From positions 186,001 to 250,000 of the forward strand of contig OZ242188.1 of NCBI GenBank assembly GCA_965205785.1: a DNA stretch of 64,000 nucleotides, read 5' to 3'. A model generated the notes under the pieces. The model searched no databases. It was given only the letters and a program-made list of their open reading frames with translations, and was not told where the DNA came from. Numbering within the stretch: the stretch's first letter is position 1; the number at the start of each line of letters is the position of its first letter. Origin of the DNA: BJGV01 sp965205785. Lineage in GTDB: Bacteria > Pseudomonadota > Gammaproteobacteria > Burkholderiales > Nitrosomonadaceae. Of this stretch, positions 20,404 through 27,684 are shown in pieces. The translations under genes were made by a program, and so were the position numbers.

Positions 20404-20832
20404 TCAGGGGCGCTTCACTTGAGATGGATCTGTGACAAATCCAATACGTGTTAGTCCAGCTTTAGAAGCGATTGACATAACTTGTGCAACATGTTCATAA
20501 GGAACCTGGCCATCAGCACGTATATGTAGCTCTGTTTTAGGCTCCTGTTTTATCTTCTCAGAAAAACGTGACGTTAACTGCGTAAGTGCTATTGGCTCAC
20601 CATTCCAAAAAATACTTTTATCATTCTTAATTCCAAGCTCAATATGTTCTGGTTTTGTAATGTTTGGGCTACTCGACGCTTTAGGCAGGTCTACCTTGAC
20701 GGAATGCGTAAGTAATGGCGCAGTAATAATGAAGATTACCAATAAAACCAACATTACATCTACCAGCGGCACGACATTAATCTCAGACATTGGCGCCTGG
20801 CTTCCACTACTATCCATGCTGCCAAATGCCAT
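20404..20832 (-). CDS. exbD: ExbD/TolR-family biopolymer transport protein
   Basis: A 142-residue inner-membrane protein. One N-terminal membrane helix (about 23-43) with the family motif EINVVPLVDVMLVLLVIFI contains the proton-path Asp (about residue 26). A periplasmic domain follows. With ExbB it forms the proton-driven motor for TonB. Its ATG overlaps the exbB stop codon by one base (TAATG). It ends the tlpA-like-tonB-exbB-exbD operon. TolR is the alternative, but the adjacent tonB favours ExbD. Confidence 0.93.
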   Translation of the reverse strand: MAFGSMDSSGSQAPMSEINVVPLVDVMLVLLVIFIITAPLLTHSVKVDLPKASSSPNITKPEHIELGIKNDKSIFWNGEPIALTQLTSRFSEKIKQEPKTELHIRADGQVPYEHVAQVMSIASKAGLTRIGFVTDPSQVKRP

Positions 20833-21572
20833 TACTTGCCCCCTTCAACTGTAGGTACAACACGTAACGAGCGCACTTCACCTGCAGAACTATTAGTTTT
20901 AGCACCAACTGAAATTAATGCAAAAAGATCATGCGCGAATGCATCAAGGCGTGCCAGCCATATACGATTACGACGCACAAATGCGTTATATGCCAAGACT
21001 GCTGGAATTGCTACGGCTAACCCCAATGCAGTCATGATAAGAGCCTCTCCTACTGGCCCAGCCACTTTATCTAGCGTACCCTGGCCAGAAAGACCAATCT
21101 GTACCAGTGCATGATAGATACCCCAGACTGTACCAAATAAACCTATATATGGTGCTGCAGAACCAGCTGAAGCAATAATTGTTAGTCCGTTTTCTACTCT
21201 GGTTGCCTCCTGGTCAATACCGTTTCGCAATACACGAGTTATAAATTCACTCGCACCACCTGCTGCAGCGAGTTTTTGCAAACCATGTTTTTCTGAATCA
21301 ACTGCAGCATCCAATGCTAACCGTGCGAGGTGAGCAAAAGCGTTATTAGTTGAGCCACTACTTAAAGTAGTATTGACCTCTTGTAACGAATCGGCATTCC
21401 AGAAACGCTTTAGAAAAACTTCTGTCCGTCTTCCCTCTAAAAAATTAGTAATACTTTTTGTGAGAATAAGATACCAACTTGCTACAGAAAGTGAAAGCAA
21501 CAATACAAGTACGCTGATGCCAACACCATCAATTTGGGTAAGAAAATGAGAAAAACCTAGTCCTTGTTCCAT
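20832..21572 (-). CDS. exbB: ExbB/TolQ-family proton channel
   Basis: I choose the ATG at 21572 (246 residues). It has an AAGGG ribosome site about 12 bases upstream and starts 5 bases after the tonB stop, whereas the longer frame to 21617 would overlap tonB. The protein has three membrane helices: near the N-terminus (about 15-38) and two around 140-165 and 180-205. The family segment APYIGLFGTVWGIYHALVQIG is typical. It forms the channel of the TonB motor. Confidence 0.94.
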   Translation of the reverse strand: MEQGLGFSHFLTQIDGVGISVLVLLLSLSVASWYLILTKSITNFLEGRRTEVFLKRFWNADSLQEVNTTLSSGSTNNAFAHLARLALDAAVDSEKHGLQKLAAAGGASEFITRVLRNGIDQEATRVENGLTIIASAGSAAPYIGLFGTVWGIYHALVQIGLSGQGTLDKVAGPVGEALIMTALGLAVAIPAVLAYNAFVRRNRIWLARLDAFAHDLFALISVGAKTNSSAGEVRSLRVVPTVEGGK

Positions 21573-21576
21573 GATA

Positions 21577-22296
21577 TTAATGCCCTTGTAGTACAAAATT
21601 AAAAGGTTGTAATGCAACAGCCCTGACAGGCTTTCCGTTATGTAGCGCAGGGTTACAGCGCCAAGTCTTTACCACTTTCAATGCAGCTTCATCAAGACGT
21701 ATGTAACTACTACTCTCCACTACACTGGCAGTGCTCACGTGACCCTTTTCATCTAATTCTACCCGCAATACTAACTTACCTTCCTCACCAAGCCGCCGTG
21801 AAAGTGACGGATAAGTTGGTGGAGATAATTCCGGACAAGTAACTGATAACTCAGTTGTCAGAGTAACGGGCCCAGCTGGTACCGATACAGGTTTTGGTTT
21901 TGGTTTTGGTTTTGGTTCTGGTACTGATGCTTCTACTACCGGAGGAGAGGGAGGTGTAATCACCTCTTCCTCAGATATAATAGGTTCAACTGGCTCTGCC
22001 GGTACAATCTTCTGTGGCTGCTGTATCTTTACTAATTTCTTAGGTTTAGACTTAGGCTTTGGTTTCGGCTTTGGCTTTGGCTTTGGCTTAATCTTTGGCT
22101 TTTCAGGTAGCAAAGGCAAATCAACTTTATGTACCTCTTCAACTTTTGGTGCCGCTATAAAATTTACAAAAATCTTAGCAACTTGTTCGGGAGGAGGGAT
22201 CACTCGTTGATTCCATAACACGTAAAGTAATGCTCCATGAAACCCTATTACAAAAAGCATACCTGGTAAAAACACGGGATTGTACCTAATTACCAT
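21577..22296 (-). CDS. tonB: energy transducer TonB
   Basis: A 239-residue protein with an N-terminal membrane anchor (about 10-28), a long Pro/Lys-rich periplasmic linker (about 60-145) built of Lys-Pro repeats, and the C-terminal TonB domain (about 155-239) with LGEEGKLVLRVELDEKGHV and the YPSLSRR segment. It carries energy from ExbB-ExbD to outer-membrane receptors such as the one at 1.6-4.2 kb. Two blocks of the Lys-Pro linker are encoded by near-perfect hexanucleotide repeats. The start lies 2 bases after the stop of the thioredoxin-like gene. Confidence 0.95.
   Translation of the reverse strand: MVIRYNPVFLPGMLFVIGFHGALLYVLWNQRVIPPPEQVAKIFVNFIAAPKVEEVHKVDLPLLPEKPKIKPKPKPKPKPKPKSKPKKLVKIQQPQKIVPAEPVEPIISEEEVITPPSPPVVEASVPEPKPKPKPKPVSVPAGPVTLTTELSVTCPELSPPTYPSLSRRLGEEGKLVLRVELDEKGHVSTASVVESSSYIRLDEAALKVVKTWRCNPALHNGKPVRAVALQPFNFVLQGH
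21890..21913 (-). repeat. hexanucleotide repeat (4 x GGTTTT) inside tonB
   Basis: Four perfect copies on the plus strand encode Lys-Pro on the minus strand. Being six bases long, gain or loss of units keeps the frame and would only change the linker length of TonB. Confidence 0.85.
22055..22090 (-). repeat. hexanucleotide repeat (6 units of GGCTTT and variants) inside tonB
   Basis: Six successive hexamers, mostly GGCTTT with single-base variants GGTTTC and GGCTTA, encode alternating Lys-Pro in the periplasmic linker of TonB. Confidence 0.85.
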
Positions 22297-22298
22297 TT

Positions 22299-22793
22299 CT
22301 AATACCGCTCTGATTCTGTTTCATTATTGTGAGCCAACCAACTTTCAACAAGCTTCTGATCAACTAAACCTGTTTTGACTACTCGTTTATGTGCCCGGTC
22401 ATAAAAATGGGTTCGAGGCACTTCACCATACCAACGTTTGTCAACCTCAAAACGTAAACGCTCTGGTATAGAACTTGCAAAAACCCATTGCTCTGCCTCA
22501 TGAATTCCATAACTTTTTGCTCTAGAAATAAGCTGGGGCACATCATCTACTGTATCAGTAGCAACTAAAATAATATCTAATTTATCAGTATATTGACGTT
22601 TAAGCTTACTTAACATTTTTAATTCGGTTGGACAGTATTGACAGTCCAAAGACCAAAAAACAAGAATAAAAGGTTTGCCCTCACGCGTTGAAAGAATTTT
22701 CTCCATGCTACCTGGAATAAAAGAATGCACTCTTTCTACCGAACCAGCAGTAGTTGAGAAAGTCAGTAACAGTACAAGAAATATATATCTCAT
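22299..22793 (-). CDS. TlpA-like periplasmic thioredoxin-fold protein
   Basis: A 164-residue protein with a signal peptide (about 1-18) and a thioredoxin-like fold. The redox motif CQYC (Cys51, Cys54) sits after FILVFWSLD, the usual beta-strand. It probably reduces or oxidises disulfides in the periplasm. It is the first gene of the operon that continues with tonB, exbB and exbD. The client protein is unknown. Confidence 0.85.
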   Translation of the reverse strand: MRYIFLVLLLTFSTTAGSVERVHSFIPGSMEKILSTREGKPFILVFWSLDCQYCPTELKMLSKLKRQYTDKLDIILVATDTVDDVPQLISRAKSYGIHEAEQWVFASSIPERLRFEVDKRWYGEVPRTHFYDRAHKRVVKTGLVDQKLVESWLAHNNETESERY

Positions 22794-22900
22794 TACTAAT
22801 TTCTTCCTAGATCTAATATCTTTATGTTATTTGCTATAACTTTAAACCAGAGAATAGGCCTATGCTTAACAACTAAACATAACAGTGAGGTAGGATTATT

Positions 22901-22937
22901 AGGAAGTGACAGATTGTCGCGTGTCAATTTGTCCCAT
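22901..22937 (-). repeat. right copy of the 37-base dispersed inverted repeat
   Basis: On the minus strand it matches 83-119 at roughly 28-29 of 37 positions, best over GGAAGTGACxGATTGTC (plus-strand reading). It contains repeated TGTC tetramers, as in ends bound by TniA/MuA-type transposases. No such gene lies next to it. Confidence 0.5.
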
Positions 22938-23330
22938 TTGAACTACGTTCTTAATTTCGCTAATTCTGATCTAATTACCAAATTTATATTTATTGCTTAT
23001 TAAATAAGCAGCAACTTTTAGAAATCGTAAATCTAACTAAGAATGAGTCGCATCCCACTTTAGGAGTTTACCACTATATTTGAATCTACACATAAAGATT
23101 AGCTAGTTTTAGCTATTATTAATAAAAATCAATACCTTATTTTAATAAATGCCTCTTAATCGTTTAAAGATATTTGCTAGTCATCAAATATAGGTTACTG
23201 ATAACCTACTGAACCATATAATCTTTTCTAGCATATTCTTAATCCTTACTAATTCTTCTACGAACTGTACCAGCAAACCAAAAGAATTTGCTATTATTAA
23301 AAGCTTAAATCAAATTACTCCCATAAAACC

Positions 23331-23337
23331 TAAAGGT
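23331..23337 (+). promoter_or_regulatory. Shine-Dalgarno-like TAAAGGT before the CTG codon of the sigma gene
   Basis: The AAGGT core ends 7 bases before the CTG at 23345, a normal spacing. It supports translation starting there and not at the GTG 75 bases further on. Confidence 0.5.
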
Positions 23338-23344
23338 AAACCAC

Positions 23345-23920
23345 CTGGCTACCCAAGAGGAATTTTCCAAATTTTTAGCAGAATCTGAGCAACGCGCCTA
23401 TAAAAAGGCTCTATATGCGGTGCGTGACGAACATGTAGCATTAGATATCGTCCAAGACTCCATGATGAAACTTGTAGAAAACTATGCTGCGAAACCTTTG
23501 AGTGAGCTCCCTCTTCTATTTCAACGTATTGTGCAAAATACAACTTATGATTACTTCCGTCGGCAAAAAACTCGCTCATTATGGACTACACTTTTTTCAT
23601 CTTTTACATCAAAGAATCAAGAAAATAAGAATGAAGACTACGATTTCCTGGAAACTCTGCCGATAAAAAAAGAATCAGGCCTAAGCAGTGGCTCACATGA
23701 ACGGTTGGAACAGTCCCAATTAATTGATATTATTGAAAAATCAATTGAAACTTTACCTGCACGTCAACGTGAAGCTTTTTTGTTACGTTACTGGGAGGAG
23801 ATGGATGTCACTGAAACCGCAACCATAATGGGATGCTCGGAGGGTAGCGTTAAGACTCACTGCTCTCGCGCAACTCATGCGCTTGCTGCTATACTGAAGA
23901 AAAATGGAATAGAATTATGA
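23345..23920 (+). CDS. ECF-type RNA polymerase sigma factor, apparent CTG start
   Basis: A group-4 (ECF) sigma factor with region 2 (ALDIVQDSMMKLVENY) and region 4 helix-turn-helix (VTETATIMGCSEGSVKTHCSR). The first ordinary start codon, GTG at 23420, would cut off the beginning of region 2. The same frame is open back to a stop at 23324 and reads LATQEEFSKFLAESEQRAYK, which fits the N-terminus I recall for betaproteobacterial homologues (M-A-S/T-Q-x-E-L-S-x-F-L). The codon in the Met position is CTG, with an AAGGT site 7 bases upstream, giving 191 residues. The stop overlaps the next start (ATGA). A mutated, poorly expressed gene is the alternative. Confidence 0.8.
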   Translation: MATQEEFSKFLAESEQRAYKKALYAVRDEHVALDIVQDSMMKLVENYAAKPLSELPLLFQRIVQNTTYDYFRRQKTRSLWTTLFSSFTSKNQENKNEDYDFLETLPIKKESGLSSGSHERLEQSQLIDIIEKSIETLPARQREAFLLRYWEEMDVTETATIMGCSEGSVKTHCSRATHALAAILKKNGIEL

Positions 23921-24285
23921 ATGAATCTGAATTAGGAAAAAAAGTCGCGCAGTTATTAAACAACAGTCTGGACAATATCGACCAGAGTATATTAACTCGT
24001 CTACAATCTGGACGGAAAGCTTCAATTGAAAATTATCGCGAGTGTGAAACAACACTAGCAACTGCCGGAGATAGCCCTAATATAGGTAAAACACACTCTT
24101 CATACTTTAACATTAAAAATATAATCCCACTTGTTGCGCTACTACTAGTTTTGGTAAGTTATACTTACTGGCAGTCTTTTCAGTATAGTGACGAAAATGA
24201 TGAAATTGATATATTATTGCTTGCCGATGACCTACCAATTAATGCTTATCTAGATAATGATTTCGATGTATGGCTAGACTCCTAA
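23917..24285 (+). CDS. DUF3619-family membrane protein
   Basis: A 122-residue protein that begins in the stop codon of the sigma gene. An N-terminal soluble part (about 1-65) is followed by one membrane helix (about 68-86, IIPLVALLLVLVSYTYW) and an acidic tail. This matches the DUF3619 family found after such sigma factors in betaproteobacteria. By position and topology it could act as an anti-sigma factor, but that is inference. Confidence 0.8.
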   Translation: MNESELGKKVAQLLNNSLDNIDQSILTRLQSGRKASIENYRECETTLATAGDSPNIGKTHSSYFNIKNIIPLVALLLVLVSYTYWQSFQYSDENDEIDILLLADDLPINAYLDNDFDVWLDS

Positions 24286-24662
24286 CAGTAGCATTTTGGT
24301 TATTCCTCTCACTACCAATTTACGCGCAGTCTGAAACAGACCAATCTTGGGCAGGATTAAGTTCTCAGGAAAAACAAATCCTGGCACCACTTGCTAAAGA
24401 TTGGGACAGAATGAACCCTGCTAAGAAGCAAAAGTGGCTTGGGATCACTAAGCGCTATCCAAACATGACCCCATTGGAGCAGCAGCGAATACAAACAAAA
24501 TTTCGTGATTGGGATTCACTTACCCCCGATCAAAGAAAACAAGCAAGGAAGAAATACAAAAAAATAAAAAATCTACCTCCAGAAAAGCGACATGAAATTA
24601 AGGAAAAAATTAAGAAAAAATATAAAAAATCATCCAGATTGAAAAGAAAACACTCAAAGTAA
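24270..24662 (+). CDS. DUF3106-family secreted protein
   Basis: A 130-residue protein with a signal peptide (about 1-19, ending YAQS) and a highly basic mature part. It shows the repeating WxxLxPxQRxxxxxxYxxxxxLxPxxR pattern of DUF3106. Its start overlaps the end of the DUF3619 gene by 16 bases, so the two are translationally coupled. The function of the family is unknown; the repeats recall periplasmic stress sensors such as CpxP/RcnB-like helical proteins only in general character. Confidence 0.8.
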   Translation: MARLLTVAFWLFLSLPIYAQSETDQSWAGLSSQEKQILAPLAKDWDRMNPAKKQKWLGITKRYPNMTPLEQQRIQTKFRDWDSLTPDQRKQARKKYKKIKNLPPEKRHEIKEKIKKKYKKSSRLKRKHSK

Positions 24663-24770
24663 TTCTATCTGACTATAATTGCCCGCTCCTCACTCATGGC
24701 TATTCGTTCTTATCTGGCATTTCAAAGAAACAGATAATGACTTCCGTCCTGTGAGAAAATCGTATTTTAA

Positions 24771-25202
24771 ATGATTGCCCCCAAAACAATCGATATCACA
24801 ACTCCCGGGTTCTGGCGTCGCATACTCTGTATGACTTACGAGTTCTTACTCTTGATCGCAGTATTATTTATTGCAGGCTTTATATTCCACCTTATTTACA
24901 ATGACACGGAATCCCCTTACTTTAGGCCAATTTTTCAGCTTTATATGTTAAGTGTGGCTGGTGTTTATTTAATCTGGTTCTGGACTCATGGTGGCCAGAC
25001 CCTGGCAATGCAAACCTGGAAAATACGGGTAGTTAGTGCTAGTGGGGAAGGAATAAGCATATGGCAGGCAATCGCACGCTATTTTTTTGCTATAACTAGT
25101 ATATCTTTTTTTGGGTGTGGAATAATCTGGGCACTTTTTGATCGTGAAGGTCAGTTTCTATATGACAGAATAGTAGGCACTAAAATTATAAATGTAATCT
25201 AA
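24771..25202 (+). CDS. RDD-family membrane protein
   Basis: A 143-residue inner-membrane protein with three likely helices (about 21-43, 52-70, 92-116). The family signature is present: an Arg-Arg near the first helix (GFWRRILCMTYEF), the HGGQTLAMQTWKIRVV segment and a final LYDRIVGT. It is the last gene of the sigma-DUF3619-DUF3106-RDD set. The role of RDD proteins is mostly unknown; transport has been suggested for some. Confidence 0.88.
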   Translation: MIAPKTIDITTPGFWRRILCMTYEFLLLIAVLFIAGFIFHLIYNDTESPYFRPIFQLYMLSVAGVYLIWFWTHGGQTLAMQTWKIRVVSASGEGISIWQAIARYFFAITSISFFGCGIIWALFDREGQFLYDRIVGTKIINVI

Positions 25203-25246
25203 ACAAGCAAAAATTAAATAATAAGAATCTGTTAATAAAACTAAAA

Positions 25247-26722
25247 TTACACAGTCCCCCCTACAGTCAATCCATCTATTCTTAATGTTGGCTGACCTAC
25301 ACCTACCGGCACACTCTGACCTTCTTTACCACAAGTGCCAACTCCTGGGTCAAGAGACATATCATCACCAATCATAGCAACACGTTTAAGCACATCAGGT
25401 CCATTTCCAATAAGGGTGGCACCTTTTACTGGATAAGAAATTTTCCCATCTTCAATCATGTAAGCTTCTGCAGCAGAAAAAACGAACTTTCCACTAGTAA
25501 TATCTACCTGTCCGCCACCAAAATTAACTGCATACAAACCATGTTTTACCGAAGAAATAATATCTTCAGGACTACTTTTACCATTGAGCATATAGGTATT
25601 AGTCATGCGTGGCATAGGTATATGAGCAAATGATTCACGCCTACCATTGCCAGTTACAGAAGAATTCATTAAACGTGCATTTAAACTATCTTGCAAATAC
25701 CCCTTGAGCACACCATTCTCGATCAAAGTAGTACATTGAGTTGAGTTACCTTCGTCATCAATGTTCAATGACCCACGTCGTCGGGCAATCGTACCATCAT
25801 CTACCACAGTTACACCTTCAGCCGCTACACGCTCACCAATACGTCCAGAAAAAGCAGAACTACCCTTACGATTAAAATCAGCCTCAAGGCCATGACCTAT
25901 AGCCTCGTGCAACAATATTCCCGGCCAGCCAGAACCAAGTACTACTGTCATAGTACCGGCTGGAGCAGGCTCTGCATTCAAATTTACAAGTGCCTGATGA
26001 ACTGCTTTTTCTGCATATTCACGTAATACGTCATCTGTAAAGTAGTCGTAATTAAATCGTCCACCTCCACCCGCCACACCTTGTTCACGATGACCTTTTT
26101 CCTCAACAATTACCTGTAGTGAAACTCGCACTAATGGTCTGACATCTGCAGCTAATAGCCCATCACTACGTGCCACTAGTATCACTTCATATTCCCCTGC
26201 AAGAGAAGCTATTACCTGGATAACTCGATTATCAATCGATCTAGCATAAGCCTCTAGCTTTTCCAATAGTTTCACCTTGTCAGTATCCTTTAGAAAAGAA
26301 ATTGGATCATGAGGCATATACAATTCCCTTCCAACGCTACGCTTCACTGCCTGTACTGAATGCGATACTCCCTGCCTTGCAATGGCACGTGTAGCCTGTG
26401 CTGCTGAAGTAAGTGCCGGCATGCTTATGTCATCAGAGTAAGCAAATGCAGTTTTTTCTCCGCTTAATGCTCTTACACCAACCCCCTGATCTATGTTGAA
26501 GTGACCTGACTTAACTATACCTTCCTCCAGCACCCAACCTTCAGATCGACTATATTGGAAATATAGATCCGCACTATCTATTTGATGGGTAAGTATTTGT
26601 TTGAACACCTGTTGCAATCTGTCTATATCTATTTCGTAAGGTGTTAATAAACAACGATCTGCCATACTAAAAAGATCAGATGATCCAGAGGTAGGTTCTT
26701 TAATTGTGGTGTCTGTATTCAT
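25247..26722 (-). CDS. tldD: metalloprotease TldD
   Basis: A 491-residue TldD. The zinc site HEAIGH (about 271-276) is intact, and the flanking GHGLEADFNRKGSSAF block is typical of the family. TldD is the catalytic partner of PmbA/TldE, also encoded in this window at 17.5-18.9 kb. It is the last gene of the minus-strand run yhdP-nitrilase-tldD, 52 bases after the nitrilase gene. Confidence 0.96.
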   Translation of the reverse strand: MNTDTTIKEPTSGSSDLFSMADRCLLTPYEIDIDRLQQVFKQILTHQIDSADLYFQYSRSEGWVLEEGIVKSGHFNIDQGVGVRALSGEKTAFAYSDDISMPALTSAAQATRAIARQGVSHSVQAVKRSVGRELYMPHDPISFLKDTDKVKLLEKLEAYARSIDNRVIQVIASLAGEYEVILVARSDGLLAADVRPLVRVSLQVIVEEKGHREQGVAGGGGRFNYDYFTDDVLREYAEKAVHQALVNLNAEPAPAGTMTVVLGSGWPGILLHEAIGHGLEADFNRKGSSAFSGRIGERVAAEGVTVVDDGTIARRRGSLNIDDEGNSTQCTTLIENGVLKGYLQDSLNARLMNSSVTGNGRRESFAHIPMPRMTNTYMLNGKSSPEDIISSVKHGLYAVNFGGGQVDITSGKFVFSAAEAYMIEDGKISYPVKGATLIGNGPDVLKRVAMIGDDMSLDPGVGTCGKEGQSVPVGVGQPTLRIDGLTVGGTV

Positions 26723-26774
26723 TTCTTCTCTATAAATAAAGGAACAGTATTAGTATTAACGACAAAAGTTTAGT

Positions 26775-27635
26775 CTAGCAGAGATGCGGCATACGATGTT
26801 TTAGTGCAGGCAAACTATTTCGTAACTTTGTCTGGTAGCCTTGGCTTATATTTGCTAAGACTACTCCAGGCCCTTCTGGCAAATGGTCAATTACTACCCC
26901 CCAAGGATCGACAATCATACTCTCACCATAAGTTTTATAACCATTAATATGGCAGCCACTCTGTGCCGGTGCAATTATATATGCTAAATTTTCTATAGCT
27001 CGGGCACGAATCAAGGTTTCCCAATGAGCCTTTCCAGTAGTTGCTGTAAAAGCTGATGGTACAAGAATTATATCTACCTCTCCCATGGACCGATATAACT
27101 CTGGAAAACGTAAGTCGTAACATATAGAAAGACCAATACGGCCAAACGGCGACTCAAATGTAACTACTTTATTCCCAGCCTCAATAGTCTTTTCTTCTGC
27201 ATAATACTCTTGACCATACTCAAAACTAAATAGGTGTATTTTGTCGTAACGAGAAACCTGCATACCAGAATCATCATATACGAGACAACTATTTCTTACT
27301 TTATTAGGTTTGGTAGATACTAATGGCACCGAACCACCTATGAGCCATATACCATAGGATTTTGCAGTTTTGCCTAAAAACTCCTGTATTGGCCCACTAC
27401 CAACTTCTTCACGCACTGCTACCTTATCAGCATCTTTCATACCCATAATACAAAAGTATTCTGGTAGCACTATCAGTTTTGCTCCTTTAGTCGCAGCTAT
27501 GTCAATCAACCTTGCAGCTTCTTTCAAATTTGCAGATACATCTGGCCCGGTTGTCATTTGGATAGCCGCCATACAAACTTCTTTTTCAAGCGTTTCTCTA
27601 GAATTAAATTTAGCGTGTGTTAAATTTTTAGACAT
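26775..27635 (-). CDS. nitrilase-superfamily carbon-nitrogen hydrolase
   Basis: A 286-residue cytoplasmic hydrolase with the full catalytic triad: Glu59 (VLPEYF), Lys132 (YDKIHLF) and Cys172 (LSICYDLRFPELYR). The sequence around the Cys is of the Nit1/omega-amidase type, so repair of deaminated glutathione or a similar amide is the likely role; this is inference from family. It sits between yhdP and tldD, with a 49-base gap to yhdP. Confidence 0.92.
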   Translation of the reverse strand: MSKNLTHAKFNSRETLEKEVCMAAIQMTTGPDVSANLKEAARLIDIAATKGAKLIVLPEYFCIMGMKDADKVAVREEVGSGPIQEFLGKTAKSYGIWLIGGSVPLVSTKPNKVRNSCLVYDDSGMQVSRYDKIHLFSFEYGQEYYAEEKTIEAGNKVVTFESPFGRIGLSICYDLRFPELYRSMGEVDIILVPSAFTATTGKAHWETLIRARAIENLAYIIAPAQSGCHINGYKTYGESMIVDPWGVVIDHLPEGPGVVLANISQGYQTKLRNSLPALKHRMPHLC

Positions 27636-27684
27636 TAGACTCAGTAATTAAACTTCAATTTATTTACTTTGTACCACCAAAATT

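Larger units (their letters stand above)
22794..23344. other. 551-base non-coding gap between the tonB and sigma operons
   Basis: No gene was recognised in either strand. It holds the right copy of the 37-base dispersed repeat (22901-22937) and a 10-base palindrome ATAGGCCTAT (22854-22863) ahead of the thioredoxin-like gene. Both divergent operons should have promoters here, but none is clear by eye. Confidence 0.6.

Noticed and set aside
21890..22090. CRISPR-like or regulatory repeat array
   Set aside because: The repeats are coding hexamers for the Lys-Pro linker of TonB, without spacers.
83..22937. A complete 22.8-kb transposon bounded by the inverted repeat pair
   Set aside because: The interval holds core genes such as mfd, recJ and serB and no transposase; only relic repeats are supported.
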